A stretch of 64,000 nt of DNA from Belliella alkalica (GCF_022549785.1 NZ_JAKZGO010000012.1:1-64000), one strand, 5' to 3'. Shown: positions 54,194 through 64,000, counted from the stretch's first letter. Numbers and translations: made by a program. The notes: generated by a model not told the origin, from the letters alone.

Positions 54194-57148
54194 TCAATTT
54201 AGATTGCTTATAGCTTCCCATAGAATTTCAACTGGATGCTTTGCATGTCTCTTAGTCCCGTCCATGATTTGGTGTCTGCATGAAGTACCCGGTGCTGCGA
54301 TAATTGTCTCTGAGGTCGCTTTTCGAACTGCCGGAAAAAGCACCATTTCCCCTATTTTCATACTGACATCATAATGCTCGGCTTCGTAGCCAAAAGATCC
54401 AGCCATACCACAACAGCCTGAAGGAATGATTTCAACTTGATAGTTTTCAGGTAAAGACAACATCTTTTGAGTCCAAGAAAGAGAAGACAATGCTTTCTGA
54501 TGACAATGTCCATGAAGCTTGATCTGCTTGGCATTTTTGGTAAAAATATCTGCTGTGATATTTCCATTTGCAATTTCCCTTCCGATAAATTCATCTATCA
54601 ATAAGGTGTGAAATTTCAATTTTTTCGCCCCTTCGACTAAGTTGTCGCTAACAAGCTTTGGGTATTCATCCCTAAAACTCAAAATAGCAGATGGTTCTAT
54701 GCCTACCAAAGGAATACTCCCATCAACGATATCTTGGAAAACTTTGACATTGTTATCTGCATGTTTTCTTGCCTTTTCCAACAATCCTTTGGATAAAGCT
54801 GACCTTCCACTTTCATCATGCTCTACCACTTTTACTTCATAACCTAACTTATGAAGTAATTTAATAGCAGTGATTCCAATTTCTGTATCATTGTAATTTG
54901 TAAATTCATCTATAAACAAATACAATGCTTTGATTTTCTTACCGTTTGTTGGAAGTGAATGGTAATTCTTATTGTACCATTTCCTCAAACTCATGCCCGA
55001 AATAGCAGGAAGATTTCTCTTTTTGGCTACTCCCAATACAGACTTCATCATACCACTTGTCAGTGAATTAGACAATCCAAAATTAGCTAAAGTTGAGATC
55101 TTCGATCCTAATTCATTCAAGCTGTTGATATTTGCAAAAGCTTTGGAACGCAATGGTACTCCATGTGTCTTGTGGTATTGGTACTGAAATTCAGCTTTCA
55201 TGGAAGCCATGTCCACATTGGAAGGACATTCTGCTGTACAGCCTTTGCAAGAAAGACAAAGGTCAAGTGCCTCCTTGATTTCAGGATGATCGAATGCATT
55301 TTCTTTTTTGTCCAGAGTCAAAAATTCCCTCAAGGTGTTTGCTCTACCGCGAGTGGTATCTCTTTCATTTCGGGTAGCTTGGTAGCTCGGACACATCGTA
55401 CCTCCTGATTCGGGAAGTTTGCGACAATCACCCGATCCGTTACATTTTTCTGCCAATCTTAGAATCCCTCCAGATTGACTAAAATCCAGCAATGTATTCT
55501 GAACTGGTGTCACCATCTCAGCTTCGTACCTCAAAGAGGTGTTCATCGGAGCTGTATCCACGATTTTACCTGGATTGAAAATATTGTTTTCGTCCCAAGT
55601 ATATTTGATTCTTCTAAAAAGCTGATAATTCTCTTCACCCACCATCAGTGGGATAAATGGCGCCCTCACCCTTCCATCTCCATGTTCCCCACTAAGGGAT
55701 CCATTGTATTTTTTCACCAGTTTAGCAACATCCAGTGAAATGTTATAAAACTCTTCTTGACCTGATTTCTTCTTCAAATCCAAAATCGGACGCAAGTGGA
55801 TCTCTCCTGCACCAGCATGTGCATAGTGCACAGGCTGCTGCCCATAGGCATCCATCATTTTATCAAACTCATCTATATAATCAGCCAAGTCCTCAATGTC
55901 CACAGCTGTATCTTCTATACAAGCAACAGCCTTTGCATCGCCCGGAATATTCGCCAACAAACCAAGCCCAGCACTTCTCAATGCCCAAGCCGACTTGGTC
56001 ATACTTGGCTCAATTACAGGATAAGCATATCCCAAACCATCTTTCTTGAGGTCTTGAATCAGCTTCTCTGCTTTATTTCTAGCTTCTTCCTCCGTCTTTC
56101 CAGTAAACTCGACCATCAACAAAGCCATGGGATCCCCCTCTACAAAGTAGCGGTTTTTGCTATACTCAATACTTTCCTTTGTACAATCCAAGATAATCTT
56201 ATCCATCAATTCCACAGCAGTGGCAGGATGCTTCATCGCTACCTGAGCAGCTTTCATGCTTTCATGAATAGATATAAAATGTGCCGCAACTACCACTTCT
56301 ATCGGGTCAGGAAGCGGGTCTAGGGAGATTTTTATTTCAGTAGTAAAAGCCAAAGTCCCTTCTGAGCCTGCAAGCAGCTTACAAAAATTAAATTTTTCTC
56401 CTCCTTCTGTAAAGATATTCGATTCCAACAGGTAATCTACTGCGTATCCAGTGTTTCTTCTATGGATGGATTTCTTTGGAAAATTTTCTCTTATGTTATT
56501 TTGATTTTTGACTTCTGAAAGCTCATCTTTCAATTGCTTGTATAGCTTTCCTTCAAGTGTGTCCAAAGCACATTTTTGATCAAAAGCAGCTTTATCAAGC
56601 GCTTCAAATACAGCAGAATTGCCATCGCTTAGGATCGTATTCAATAAAATCACTTTCTCTCTGGTAGTTCCATAGACAATGGAAGTAGTCCCAGAGGAAT
56701 TATTCCCAACCATCCCACCTATCATCGCTCGGTTTGCTGTAGATGTGATCGGGCTAAAAAACAACCCATGGGGCTTCAAAAAGCGGTTCAACTCGTCTCT
56801 CACCACTCCTGGCTGCACACGAACCCATTTTTCTTCCTTGTTGAATTCAAGGATTTTTGTGAAATGCTTTGATACATCTACGACGATTCCATTTCCTACA
56901 CACTGACCTGCTAGGGAAGTCCCTGCCGTTCTGGGAATCAAAGAAGTTTGATTCTCTTTTGCAAAATGGATCAACTTTTTGATATCTTCTTCTGTCTTTG
57001 GAAAAGCAACTGCCAAAGGAATCTCTCTGTAAACAGACGCATCAGTGGCATAGAGCGTTTTAGTAAGTGTATCAAATTTTAGCTCACCAGCAATTTGAGC
57101 GGCAAGATTTTGCAAATTTGGCAATAGGTTAGGCTTTGTAATAGACAT
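54194..57148 (-). CDS. FAD-linked oxidase fused to Fe-S/CCG domain (D-lactate or glycolate dehydrogenase type)
   Basis: A 984-residue fusion. The N-terminal FAD_binding_4 domain has LIPRTAGTSLAGQCVGNG and GMVGNNSSGTTSIVYG. FAD-oxidase_C follows (SGEHGDGRVRAPFIPLM). A ferredoxin-like part has CNGSGDCRKL and CLSCKGCTAECPSN, and CCG-type Cys motifs appear as HGHCHQKALSS and PSGCCGMAGSFGYE near the C-terminus. Such proteins oxidise D-2-hydroxyacids such as D-lactate and pass electrons to the quinone pool. It stands alone upstream of the curli regulator. Confidence 0.9.
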   Translation of the reverse strand: MSITKPNLLPNLQNLAAQIAGELKFDTLTKTLYATDASVYREIPLAVAFPKTEEDIKKLIHFAKENQTSLIPRTAGTSLAGQCVGNGIVVDVSKHFTKILEFNKEEKWVRVQPGVVRDELNRFLKPHGLFFSPITSTANRAMIGGMVGNNSSGTTSIVYGTTREKVILLNTILSDGNSAVFEALDKAAFDQKCALDTLEGKLYKQLKDELSEVKNQNNIRENFPKKSIHRRNTGYAVDYLLESNIFTEGGEKFNFCKLLAGSEGTLAFTTEIKISLDPLPDPIEVVVAAHFISIHESMKAAQVAMKHPATAVELMDKIILDCTKESIEYSKNRYFVEGDPMALLMVEFTGKTEEEARNKAEKLIQDLKKDGLGYAYPVIEPSMTKSAWALRSAGLGLLANIPGDAKAVACIEDTAVDIEDLADYIDEFDKMMDAYGQQPVHYAHAGAGEIHLRPILDLKKKSGQEEFYNISLDVAKLVKKYNGSLSGEHGDGRVRAPFIPLMVGEENYQLFRRIKYTWDENNIFNPGKIVDTAPMNTSLRYEAEMVTPVQNTLLDFSQSGGILRLAEKCNGSGDCRKLPESGGTMCPSYQATRNERDTTRGRANTLREFLTLDKKENAFDHPEIKEALDLCLSCKGCTAECPSNVDMASMKAEFQYQYHKTHGVPLRSKAFANINSLNELGSKISTLANFGLSNSLTSGMMKSVLGVAKKRNLPAISGMSLRKWYNKNYHSLPTNGKKIKALYLFIDEFTNYNDTEIGITAIKLLHKLGYEVKVVEHDESGRSALSKGLLEKARKHADNNVKVFQDIVDGSIPLVGIEPSAILSFRDEYPKLVSDNLVEGAKKLKFHTLLIDEFIGREIANGNITADIFTKNAKQIKLHGHCHQKALSSLSWTQKMLSLPENYQVEIIPSGCCGMAGSFGYEAEHYDVSMKIGEMVLFPAVRKATSETIIAAPGTSCRHQIMDGTKRHAKHPVEILWEAISNLN

Positions 57149-57335
57149 GCCTCAAAAATAAGTAATAGCTTGTTTGGAATCTCTATTTCCTGAGAAGAAA
57201 TTTCAGCTAATATTTCTTTTCAAAAACTTCTTTTAAATTACCCTCCATAACCTTACAAAATTTGTTCAATTTGAAATTCTCAAAATCATTCAGTACCTTA
57301 ATATTCCGAAACCCAAAACGAAACCCAAAATAAGT

Positions 57336-57599
57336 ATGGCAGGAGGAACTTCAGGATTCGACATGATTAATTCCACTAAAAACAATAGAAACCTTAGAAG
57401 TGGAAGAACTAAAATGTCAGACAATCCATACAATCAAACAAAAAGAGATTTCCCAAAAAGAAATCCTGGCAATTGTACTGAATTGATCGAAGAAAGATTT
57501 GACAGAAAAGCAGAAGGCGACAAGCTTACTGTAACAATATATGTTGGCTTGACTTTTCTTATCGGAGTATTTTTCTACATGCTGATGGTAGGTTTTTAA
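57336..57599 (+). CDS. Small conserved single-span membrane protein
   Basis: An 87-residue protein. The polar, basic N-terminal part (GGTSGFDMINSTKNNRNLRS, then KRDFPKRNPGN) ends in one hydrophobic span (TVTIYVGLTFLIGVFFYMLM). The style resembles a short protein conserved in Cytophagales, but I cannot give a function. Confidence 0.65.
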   Translation: MAGGTSGFDMINSTKNNRNLRSGRTKMSDNPYNQTKRDFPKRNPGNCTELIEERFDRKAEGDKLTVTIYVGLTFLIGVFFYMLMVGF

Positions 57600-57834
57600 A
57601 AAAAATAAAAGTATTCGCAATGTTTCAATTTGGGTTTCAAGAGGCCATGTTTACTTCGGAATTAACCTCAACAGTCTGTCCACCAACTCATTGTCAACAG
57701 AACTTAAAATCGTTCATTCAACAATCAAATGTTTGGCTATGAGGAAGAAAGTGGTTAGTCATTTTTAAAAATCCCCTCTCACAGTCAATAAAATCAAGAT
57801 CCATGTTTATCTTTCTGAAAATTTCGGATCAACA

Positions 57835-58605
57835 ATGTTTTTCTACCTTTCCCAATTCCTGAGTATTCTAGTAATGCCATTGAGCATTTGTCTGATTTTG
57901 ATCATTTATGGATTAATTAGAGCTAGAAAGCAGCAGGGAAATGGTATTCTGATTTTTGGAATAGTACTTCTCTTGATTTTTAGCAACCAATTCCTAAGTA
58001 ATCTTGCAATGAATATTTGGGAGCCTGAGATCAAAGAATTTGCAGGACTACCAGAATATGAAATTGGAATTGTCCTTACTGGAGTTACCAACCTCAACAA
58101 AACTGTGGGGGATAGAACCCTTTTCAACAAAGGTGCTGACAGGGCTACACATGCAGTACAACTTTATAAATTAGGGAAAGTAAAAAAGGTTTTGATCACA
58201 GGAGGGCAAGGTTTGAATCCTACCAATCAAAACCCAGAAGCTGTATTGTTGAGGGATTTTATGATTGTTGCAGGAGTGGAAGAAACAGATATCATCTTGG
58301 AAGATAAGGCCAAAAACACCCACCAAAACGCAGCCTTTTCGAAAGAAATACTGAATCAAATGGGCATTTCCGAAAGCCAAAAACACTTATTGATCACCTC
58401 TGCTTTTCACATGTATCGATCCAAAGGATGTTTTGATAAAGTAGGACTAAATACTGACACGTTTCCTGTTGACTACTATTCAAATGATAGCAAGTTCGAC
58501 CTGCCCACCTTATTGTATCCTGACCCCTATTCCATCTATATTTGGCAAAAGCTATTCAAAGAGTGGGTGGGAATAGTGATGTATAAGGTAGCGGGGTATC
58601 TTTAA
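57835..58605 (+). CDS. YdcF/ElyC/SanA-family membrane protein (DUF218)
   Basis: A 256-residue protein with two N-terminal spans (ILVMPLSICLILIIYGLI, NGILIFGIVLLLIFSNQF), then the DUF218 alpha/beta domain: IGIVLTGVTNL, GADRATHAVQLYKLGKVKKV, LITGGQGLNP, ILEDKAKNTHQNAAFSKEIL, LLITSAFHMYRSKGCFDKVG. Family members affect envelope integrity and lipid-carrier metabolism in E. coli (ElyC, SanA); the activity of this one is unknown. It converges with the next gene, the stops being 2 nt apart. Confidence 0.88.
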   Translation: MFFYLSQFLSILVMPLSICLILIIYGLIRARKQQGNGILIFGIVLLLIFSNQFLSNLAMNIWEPEIKEFAGLPEYEIGIVLTGVTNLNKTVGDRTLFNKGADRATHAVQLYKLGKVKKVLITGGQGLNPTNQNPEAVLLRDFMIVAGVEETDIILEDKAKNTHQNAAFSKEILNQMGISESQKHLLITSAFHMYRSKGCFDKVGLNTDTFPVDYYSNDSKFDLPTLLYPDPYSIYIWQKLFKEWVGIVMYKVAGYL

Positions 58606-58606
58606 A

Positions 58607-59728
58607 TTAGTTTTTTGAAATCAATCTAAACTGCATCTTATCCTCATCCAAATCTGCATTGTCGGGATGATCTGTAGAAAACCAAATACCTTCCTTTGTA
58701 TCAAAAATATAGCTTCCATTGGCTGCTTTTTCAGGAAGAACAAACTCCCCTAATTTGGCAAAATTTTCATCAAGAAAAACCAAAATCCATTTTGAAGCAA
58801 CATAACTCCGCATCGCATCAGTCTCGGGAGTTTCTTCAAACTTTGCTATACGGATATAGAGGTTTTGATGCGGAAGAAATTCCATTTTTTCATAACTGTC
58901 AGAATAATTCATCAACCTCATGATCTCATCCATGTCTTCAAAAATATCCCGGTCAGAAACTGGCGGGTTTGGTGAAAACTTTGAACACGATGCTTCCTTT
59001 CTCTTTACCTCCCCATCGTGATAAACAAAGATGTCTTTGTAGTGATGGTTGATGATCATTTCATCATTTTTCCCCCTTCCAATAGATGGCATGATGAATT
59101 TGTTCAGATTATCACCCAAATATTCCTTATCGAAGAAACTCAATTTTTCGTAAGAATGGTCTTCAACATCATACACAACCAAATTTGGCAAGGCTGCAAG
59201 TTCATTGACCGAAAGATCATTGTATTTGAAAATCATCGGAAAAGAAGGTGTATAAAACTTTGATCCAATGAGTTGAAAATTATATGCTGTAATTGCAATA
59301 TTATCTTCAACTAACCCAGAGGTATCCAAAGCTATATCCTTTAAAATCAAGCTCTCCTTGCTCATTTGGTAAAGATGATCATTGGAAGCATATAGCCAAA
59401 TGCTTTCATCATCATCTATCATAAAATCATAGACTTGACCTCCTATACCATTTGGACCTTCTTTTTGGAAATTTGTCAAGAAAATAAGTTCTTGGCTTTC
59501 TTTATCAAAAGCTGCTAAAGAAAACCCACTATTATTGAAAAAATAAACTCTATCAGTCGTATTCCTAAATCCTAGGTTGAAGTGTCCCCAACCTTCTGGA
59601 AGTTGAAATGAAATGGTTTGGGAATCTAATTCAAACGCTAAGTTTTGTACTGTTTCTTCTTTTTCTTTTGGAGAATTGCAAGCCAAAAAGAAGAATACTA
59701 AAATGATGGACCGTTTGAAATTAGTCAT
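58607..59728 (-). CDS. DUF4221-like lipoprotein, probable beta-propeller
   Basis: A 373-residue lipoprotein with lipobox FFLAC near residue 17. The body has repeating strand patterns (VYFFNNSGFSLAAFDKES; FMIDDDESIWLYASNDHLYQ; GIWFSTDHPDN) like the propeller-type lipoproteins of Cyclobacteriaceae. Function unknown; it probably faces the periplasm or surface. No partner gene is nearby. Confidence 0.6.
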   Translation of the reverse strand: MTNFKRSIILVFFFLACNSPKEKEETVQNLAFELDSQTISFQLPEGWGHFNLGFRNTTDRVYFFNNSGFSLAAFDKESQELIFLTNFQKEGPNGIGGQVYDFMIDDDESIWLYASNDHLYQMSKESLILKDIALDTSGLVEDNIAITAYNFQLIGSKFYTPSFPMIFKYNDLSVNELAALPNLVVYDVEDHSYEKLSFFDKEYLGDNLNKFIMPSIGRGKNDEMIINHHYKDIFVYHDGEVKRKEASCSKFSPNPPVSDRDIFEDMDEIMRLMNYSDSYEKMEFLPHQNLYIRIAKFEETPETDAMRSYVASKWILVFLDENFAKLGEFVLPEKAANGSYIFDTKEGIWFSTDHPDNADLDEDKMQFRLISKN

Positions 59729-59789
59729 TTGGATTGGGATTTTGATGATATAAAATCCTAAGCTAGTAAATAACAGTTAGTTTAAAAAA

Positions 59790-60383
59790 CTAACTTATCT
59801 TAATCTCATCCTGAGACTCACCACTTTCTATTTCCTCAACCAATTCTGCATACCAAGCTTCCCCAAATTTCCTGATCAAAGCATCTTTGAGAAACTTATA
59901 GATAGGCACTCCAAGTTTCGACCCCAAGACACATGCAGCACTGCAAATGTCCCAACGATCATAGTTCAAAGCCTCAAAGCCGTCATATTTCTTTACCCTA
60001 ATTGGATAGAGGTGACAGGAAATAGGTTTTTTGTAAGCAATTTTCCCATCAAGATATGCTTGTTCAATCCCACATTTTAGAATTCCTTTTTCGTCATAAA
60101 GGGCATAAGCACACTCTCTGTTGTCACCGATGGTAGGTGTACCTTTATCTCCATCTTTATCGATGACCCAAGTCCCTTGCTTTTCGATCGCTTCCCTACC
60201 TTCTTGGGTTATATAATCTTTCACAATTGGATAAATATCCTCGATAATTTGCGTCTCTTCATCTTCCAAAGGAGCACCCGCATCGCCTTCGACACAGCAT
60301 GCTCCTTTGCATTTTTCAAGATCGCACACAAAAAATTGTTCTTTTATATCATCACTGATCACAGCGTTGCCAACTAGTATCAT
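59790..60383 (-). CDS. DUF3109-family cysteine-rich protein
   Basis: A 197-residue protein with ten or so conserved Cys: [20 protein letters not shown] at the N-terminus, [28 protein letters not shown] and [10 protein letters not shown]. The Cys pattern resembles the YkgJ-type zinc or iron-sulfur proteins. Function is unknown. Its promoter overlaps the end of the cupredoxin-like gene. A short inverted repeat (AGTTAGTTT/AAACTAACT) lies over its stop. Confidence 0.85.
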   Translation of the reverse strand: MILVGNAVISDDIKEQFFVCDLEKCKGACCVEGDAGAPLEDEETQIIEDIYPIVKDYITQEGREAIEKQGTWVIDKDGDKGTPTIGDNRECAYALYDEKGILKCGIEQAYLDGKIAYKKPISCHLYPIRVKKYDGFEALNYDRWDICSAACVLGSKLGVPIYKFLKDALIRKFGEAWYAELVEEIESGESQDEIKIS

Positions 60384-60403
60384 TTTTTTTCTTTCTTTGG
60401 CTG

Positions 60404-60433
60404 CAAAGCTACAAAAAAGGATTCATCAATCAA
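60404..60433 (-). promoter_or_regulatory. Promoter of the DUF3109 gene
   Basis: -7 box TAGCTTTG (60404-60411) matches TAnnTTTG, with TTG at 60431-60433, 19 nt upstream. It overlaps the last codons of the cupredoxin-like gene. Confidence 0.6.
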
Positions 60434-60893
60434 CTGCATTGATATTTCCAGTCATAGCTGCATGTCTTCCACACATATAAGGGGCAATTTGTGTAGCCAT
60501 CTCAGAAGTAAGTGTAAATATCATAGTCGAATCAGTCGCTACGAAGTTGACAGCTGGGTTACTTTCAAAAGTCCCAACCACATCGTTTTGAGCCAAGAGT
60601 GTTGTGTTTCCAATCCCCATAATCAAAAAAGGATGAGGTCTGCCGGCTTCGTTGTTGATGGCATACCTTGACCCTATTTTCAGAGTGAGGGCTGTATTTT
60701 CCATATTTAGGCCTGCACTTGCTCCCGTCCCTTCGATTGCTGTGAATACATAAGCAGAAGTTCCTACATTATTGACAGTGATGGTAGCATTTATAAAGTT
60801 TGGATCTGGCATTTCTTCTTTGTCTTCAGAGCATCCGAAAGCAAGAATCATTGTAAATAATGCTGTGATAAATAATTTGGGATAGGTTTTCAT
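60426..60893 (-). CDS. Cupredoxin-like lipoprotein
   Basis: About 155 residues from ATG at 60893 (MKTYPKLFITAL), with lipobox FGCS. The body has a Greek-key-like strand pattern (ATITVNNVGTSAYVFTAIEG; RYAINNEAGRPHPFLIMGIG). The ligand set of a type-1 copper site is visible: His in RPHPF, then Cys, His and Met in YMCGRHAAM at the C-terminus. An electron-transfer or copper-handling role in the periplasm is likely. A terminator separates it from the TonB receptor upstream. Confidence 0.75.
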   Translation of the reverse strand: MKTYPKLFITALFTMILAFGCSEDKEEMPDPNFINATITVNNVGTSAYVFTAIEGTGASAGLNMENTALTLKIGSRYAINNEAGRPHPFLIMGIGNTTLLAQNDVVGTFESNPAVNFVATDSTMIFTLTSEMATQIAPYMCGRHAAMTGNINAVD

Positions 60894-60942
60894 ATTCTCT
60901 TTTTTTATGGAAGGAAATACGATGAAAACCAATGCCTTGGAT

Positions 60943-60980
60943 CTAAAAAAAAGAACCGTCCCGATTACTCGGAACGGTTC
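60943..60980 (-). terminator. Terminator of the TonB receptor gene
   Basis: GAACCGT (60953-60959) pairs with ACGGTTC (60974-60980), with an inner CCG/CGG stem. On the minus strand it runs into TTCTTTTTTTT. It lies 105 bp past the receptor stop. Confidence 0.87.
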
Positions 60981-61084
60981 AACCCAGCACTATGAAGAAA
61001 AGCTATTTAAAGCCTTACTGACAATGAAACAGTGCTACTCAAAGATTGTTTATAAGAGTATGAAAAAAACTCAAATATTTTTTC

Positions 61085-63556
61085 TTAGAACCTAAACTCG
61101 TAGCCTGCGGTGATGAATCTTGGCAAACCCATTCGAATACCTTCTGGTCTTCTTGAGGCTATATACCTCTCATTTGTAAGATTTTTGGCAGTTATATTGA
61201 ATCTTGAATTCCATTTTTTCACATCATACATCAAAGTCACGTCAACTGTAGTGAATGAAGGCATCAAACCTATTCGACCACTAAAATTAGGCTCGACAGT
61301 ATTGACTTGATCTGTAAATTGTTGACCAACATGGTTTACGGTAACTCGGCCACCAATACCCATTTCCGATTCAAAAGTAACTGCTGTATTTATCAACCAT
61401 TCCGGTGCATAGGGTGTTCTAAAACCATTTACATTTACTTCATTGATGATACGATCTGCTCCGAAGACTGAGTTTACATATGTAATATTTGCATCGTAGA
61501 ACAAATTCACTTTCTCCCACTCAAAGAGTTTTGAAAAATCTACATTAATCATCCCTTCTACACCCTGATGAAGCGTACGCCCTGCATTGACTACACCAAA
61601 TCCAGCTGTGCCCAAAGATTGCGCTACAGGAATAATCTGATTGCTGAAGTCCATTCTGAAAGCTGCAAACTCTACGAACAACCAAGGTTTGAACTGAGAA
61701 CGGATTCCAAATTCAAGATTTACGGAAGATTCTGCATCTAAATCAAGAGCTTGCCCCTCTCCTGTCACAGCATCCTGCAACCTAGGAGGACCAAATCCTC
61801 TATGGACACCTCCGAAAACATTGATTTGTTTAATTGGACGATAATTGAAACCTGCACCTGGAATAAACTCACTCACCACATTCGATCCTACCAAGACAGT
61901 GTCACGTACCACATTATTAAACACCCCTCGCAAAATATCCCTTTCCGCTACATAATTTTCATAACGAAGACCTACATTCACATCAAATTTTGAAGTGATT
62001 TTAGTGGTATTTTGAAAATAACCGCTGACAGCGTGTCCTATACGAATTTCGTCTTCACGCAAAACCCCACTTCGAACACCTGCTTTAGTCCCATTTACCC
62101 TTTGTACATATGCTCTTTCATAATGCAATCGAACACCCGTTATCAATTCATTTTCCAAATTGAATAAACTATGGTTGGCTTCGATTCTTGGTTCTACACC
62201 TGCTACCTCATAAGAACGATCCCTGTTTCCAGTACCATCTCTCATAAATATGGCACCTCCCGGTACATCTAAATCGCCCCAGAATTCACCTGTCCAATTT
62301 GGAGGTGCTGTATTTGTAGCGTTTATTGCAAAGTCTTGCCTACTCCAATTTCTTTTTGTGGTATATCCATAAGCTATCGTTCTCAAACGGACGTTGTCAC
62401 TAATATTATATTTATGTGACAAACTGAGAGATAATCGTCTTACTTCCAACTTATCATCTGGCGCCAAATGGTCGAAATCATTTTCACCCCTTTCAAACAT
62501 CAACTGATTCATCCCTATATAGGTGGTGTTCGATATTTCGTCATAGATGCCTATTTTCATTCCAAGCTCAGAACGATCGCTAAGATCAAACAAAAATTTT
62601 GCATTGAGATCTGTCATCCCAAAAGTCGTCGGTCCTAATTTGTCAGCACTTCTTCTCAACAAACTCACATGATAGCCTGTATTTCCTACTGTATTTCCAT
62701 AATTTACCAATCCTGAAAAATAACCTCCCTGACCACCTTGGATATTGATTCTACCTTCGGAAGATTCCGGTGGATTTGCTGTGATAAAATTCACAACTCC
62801 TCCGACAGTCCTAGGGCCATAAAGAATTTGACCTGAACCTTTCAAAATCTCCATGCCTTCCATGCGGTCAACAGGGGGAGTATAATACATTTCAGGTTCT
62901 CCATAAGGATTCAACGCTACAGGAACACCATCCTCCATTATTAAGATAGATCGACTCATATTGGGATCTAGACCACGAATACCCATGCTCAGCCTCATCC
63001 CTGTAAGATCATCTTCAACGACATTCACTCCAGGAGTACGTCTAAGAGCCTCTGCAATACTGATAGGATTGACGAAATTCAATTCCCTTTTATCTATATA
63101 ATTAACCGACCCAGGAGTCTTGGAAAATAAGCGATCTTTGCTCGAAATGATTGTAATTTCCGGCATATCTACACCTGACTCAGAAAAGACAACCTCAACT
63201 TCTTGAATTTCGCCATTTACGATTTCCACAGATCTAGTCACAGATCTATAACCGACCGCCGAGACCTTCAATTCATAATTGCCATTTGGAAGATTGACTA
63301 ACGAAAACTCTCCATTGCCATCTGCGACTGCTCCTTTTATAGTTCCCAATACTTGAATATTGGCAAAAGGAACTGGATTTCCTGTATTTCCTTTAATTAC
63401 ACCTTTAAGAACTTCATCCTTTTCATTGTTCGAAAGCATTGTTTCTTTTTCATTCAACATTGGCTTTTCCTCTTTCAACGCATTTGCTTCCAAATGACCC
63501 GAACCGGTCATAAGCATCCCAAAAGCTAAAATAAAAGCAGTAATTTTTGTTGTCAT
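61085..63556 (-). CDS. TonB-dependent receptor, FecA-like, with CarboxypepD_reg domain
   Basis: An 823-residue outer-membrane receptor. A signal peptide is followed by a CarboxypepD_reg domain ([20 protein letters not shown], about residues 53-130) and the plug ([16 protein letters not shown]-type segment; [39 protein letters not shown]). A 22-strand barrel ends in an aromatic residue (AGYEFRF). The plug resembles ferric dicitrate receptors, so a siderophore or other metal chelate is likely. No SusD-like partner is present. Confidence 0.9.
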   Translation of the reverse strand: MTTKITAFILAFGMLMTGSGHLEANALKEEKPMLNEKETMLSNNEKDEVLKGVIKGNTGNPVPFANIQVLGTIKGAVADGNGEFSLVNLPNGNYELKVSAVGYRSVTRSVEIVNGEIQEVEVVFSESGVDMPEITIISSKDRLFSKTPGSVNYIDKRELNFVNPISIAEALRRTPGVNVVEDDLTGMRLSMGIRGLDPNMSRSILIMEDGVPVALNPYGEPEMYYTPPVDRMEGMEILKGSGQILYGPRTVGGVVNFITANPPESSEGRINIQGGQGGYFSGLVNYGNTVGNTGYHVSLLRRSADKLGPTTFGMTDLNAKFLFDLSDRSELGMKIGIYDEISNTTYIGMNQLMFERGENDFDHLAPDDKLEVRRLSLSLSHKYNISDNVRLRTIAYGYTTKRNWSRQDFAINATNTAPPNWTGEFWGDLDVPGGAIFMRDGTGNRDRSYEVAGVEPRIEANHSLFNLENELITGVRLHYERAYVQRVNGTKAGVRSGVLREDEIRIGHAVSGYFQNTTKITSKFDVNVGLRYENYVAERDILRGVFNNVVRDTVLVGSNVVSEFIPGAGFNYRPIKQINVFGGVHRGFGPPRLQDAVTGEGQALDLDAESSVNLEFGIRSQFKPWLFVEFAAFRMDFSNQIIPVAQSLGTAGFGVVNAGRTLHQGVEGMINVDFSKLFEWEKVNLFYDANITYVNSVFGADRIINEVNVNGFRTPYAPEWLINTAVTFESEMGIGGRVTVNHVGQQFTDQVNTVEPNFSGRIGLMPSFTTVDVTLMYDVKKWNSRFNITAKNLTNERYIASRRPEGIRMGLPRFITAGYEFRF

Positions 63557-63605
63557 CCTTCCTGAGATTAAGCTATTCTTATTTAGATTTAGTATAATTA
63601 ATACG

Positions 63606-63636
63606 CAAAAGTATCTTCTATTTAAACTTAATCCAA
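63606..63636 (-). promoter_or_regulatory. Promoter of the TonB receptor gene
   Basis: -7 box TACTTTTG (63606-63613) matches TAnnTTTG, with TTG (63634-63636) 20 nt upstream. This gives a leader of about 45 nt before the receptor ATG. Confidence 0.65.
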
Positions 63637-63799
63637 ATAAGATTAGAGATTTTTTTGATTAAAATTATCCATCTACGTAATTGATAATTTTGAATTTGAT
63701 GGGGTGAAATACGTGAAAAAACGACCTTTCAGATTGAATATCCTGATCAAAAGGAGAATAGATAAGTTTACGGATATCAAAGAATGAAATAAAATCCTT

Positions 63800-64000
63800 T
63801 TCTTTGCGTCGTGCAAGCTGGCTTGTCGCTGTCTCGTAATTCGGGAGAGAGGAAAGTCCGGGCAACATAGAGCGCCATACTTCCTAACGGGAAGGGGTCA
63901 AGTTGGTGACGGCTTGATTACAGAAAGTGCCACAGAAAATATACCGCCTCGATCCCGATAGCTATCGGGATCGGGGTAAGGGTGAAATGGTGGGGTAAGA
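63800..64000 (+). ncRNA. rnpB: RNase P RNA, 5' part, cut by the window edge
   Basis: The RNA component of RNase P, which matures tRNA 5' ends. Conserved class A parts are present in order: GAGAGGAAAGTCCGGGC near 63846-63863, then GCCACAGAAAATATACCGCC near 63928-63947, and GGTAAGGGTGAAATGGTGGG before the edge. The 5' end near 63800 is estimated from the helix CAAGCTGGCTTG. A 24-nt perfect palindrome centred on AGCT (63950-63973) forms the P12 position. Confidence 0.95.

Noticed and set aside
55735-56323. Plus-strand frames of 104 and 175 residues
   Set aside because: Both lie antisense within the FAD/Fe-S oxidase gene; their His/Gln/Ser-rich sequences fit no family.
57621-57743. Possible 40-codon gene (MFQFGFQEAMF...)
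   Set aside because: No family resemblance and no promoter; too short to support.
63557-63605. Fur box in the TonB receptor leader (TTATTTAGATTTAG)
   Set aside because: Only partial symmetry, and it lies downstream of the predicted start; too weak to list.
63665-63868. 67-residue minus-strand reading frame at the right edge
   Set aside because: It lies antisense to the start of the RNase P RNA and has no family resemblance.

Overview
The window looks like chromosomal DNA of a Bacteroidota bacterium, most likely family Cyclobacteriaceae (Algoriphagus/Belliella-like; the family is firm, the genus is a guess). The grounds are low G+C, Bacteroidota-type promoters (TTG, then TAnnTTTG), weak Shine-Dalgarno signals, a GH97 SusB-type enzyme, a CarboxypepD_reg TonB receptor, a DUF4221-type lipoprotein and the sequence style of the RNase P RNA. 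The left edge cuts an IS21-family istB and the right edge cuts rnpB.

Layout. (1) 1-241: right end of an IS21-like element. (2) About 660-23300, minus strand: a Wzx/Wzy-type capsule or exopolysaccharide locus, read right to left: regulator, Wza-like exporter, Wzz-like copolymerase, four-helix-bundle protein, UDP-glucose dehydrogenase, second four-helix-bundle protein inside a tandem-repeat array, nucleotidyltransferase, GDP-fucose synthase, GDP-mannose dehydratase, nitroreductase-like protein, pyruvyl transferase, flippase, EpsG-like polymerase, two glycosyltransferases, WecG-like transferase, frameshifted Wzi, cupin and a UDP-HexNAc dehydrogenase. (3) 23601-32516: membrane protein plus penicillin acylase, aconitase, an EEP-family protein and a CASTOR/POLLUX-type channel. 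(4) 32929-35870: Mla-type lipid transport genes and a single-domain response regulator. (5) 36343-47179: DUF389 membrane protein, YCII-like protein, GH97 alpha-glucosidase and AddB/AddA. (6) 47310-54005: a full curli (type VIII secretion, functional amyloid) cluster with its own regulator. (7) 54194-64000: FAD/Fe-S oxidase, small membrane protein, YdcF-like protein, DUF4221-like lipoprotein, DUF3109 protein, cupredoxin-like lipoprotein, TonB-dependent receptor and rnpB.

How they work together. The polysaccharide genes supply GDP-fucose, a UDP-hexuronic acid and a UDP-N-acetylhexosaminuronic acid, assemble a pyruvylated repeat unit, flip, polymerise and export it. The curli genes make a second matrix component, so the window carries two independent biofilm-matrix systems.

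The most unusual signal is a family of TTAACG-type repeats filling almost every gap between backbone genes of the polysaccharide locus. It includes two arrays of a 31-bp unit that bracket a four-helix-bundle (23S-IVP/Avd-like) gene, and a copy read in frame inside gmd. The repeats are missing from the tightly packed, A+T-rich central block (4782-12549). I know of no description of this repeat family, and its function is unknown.
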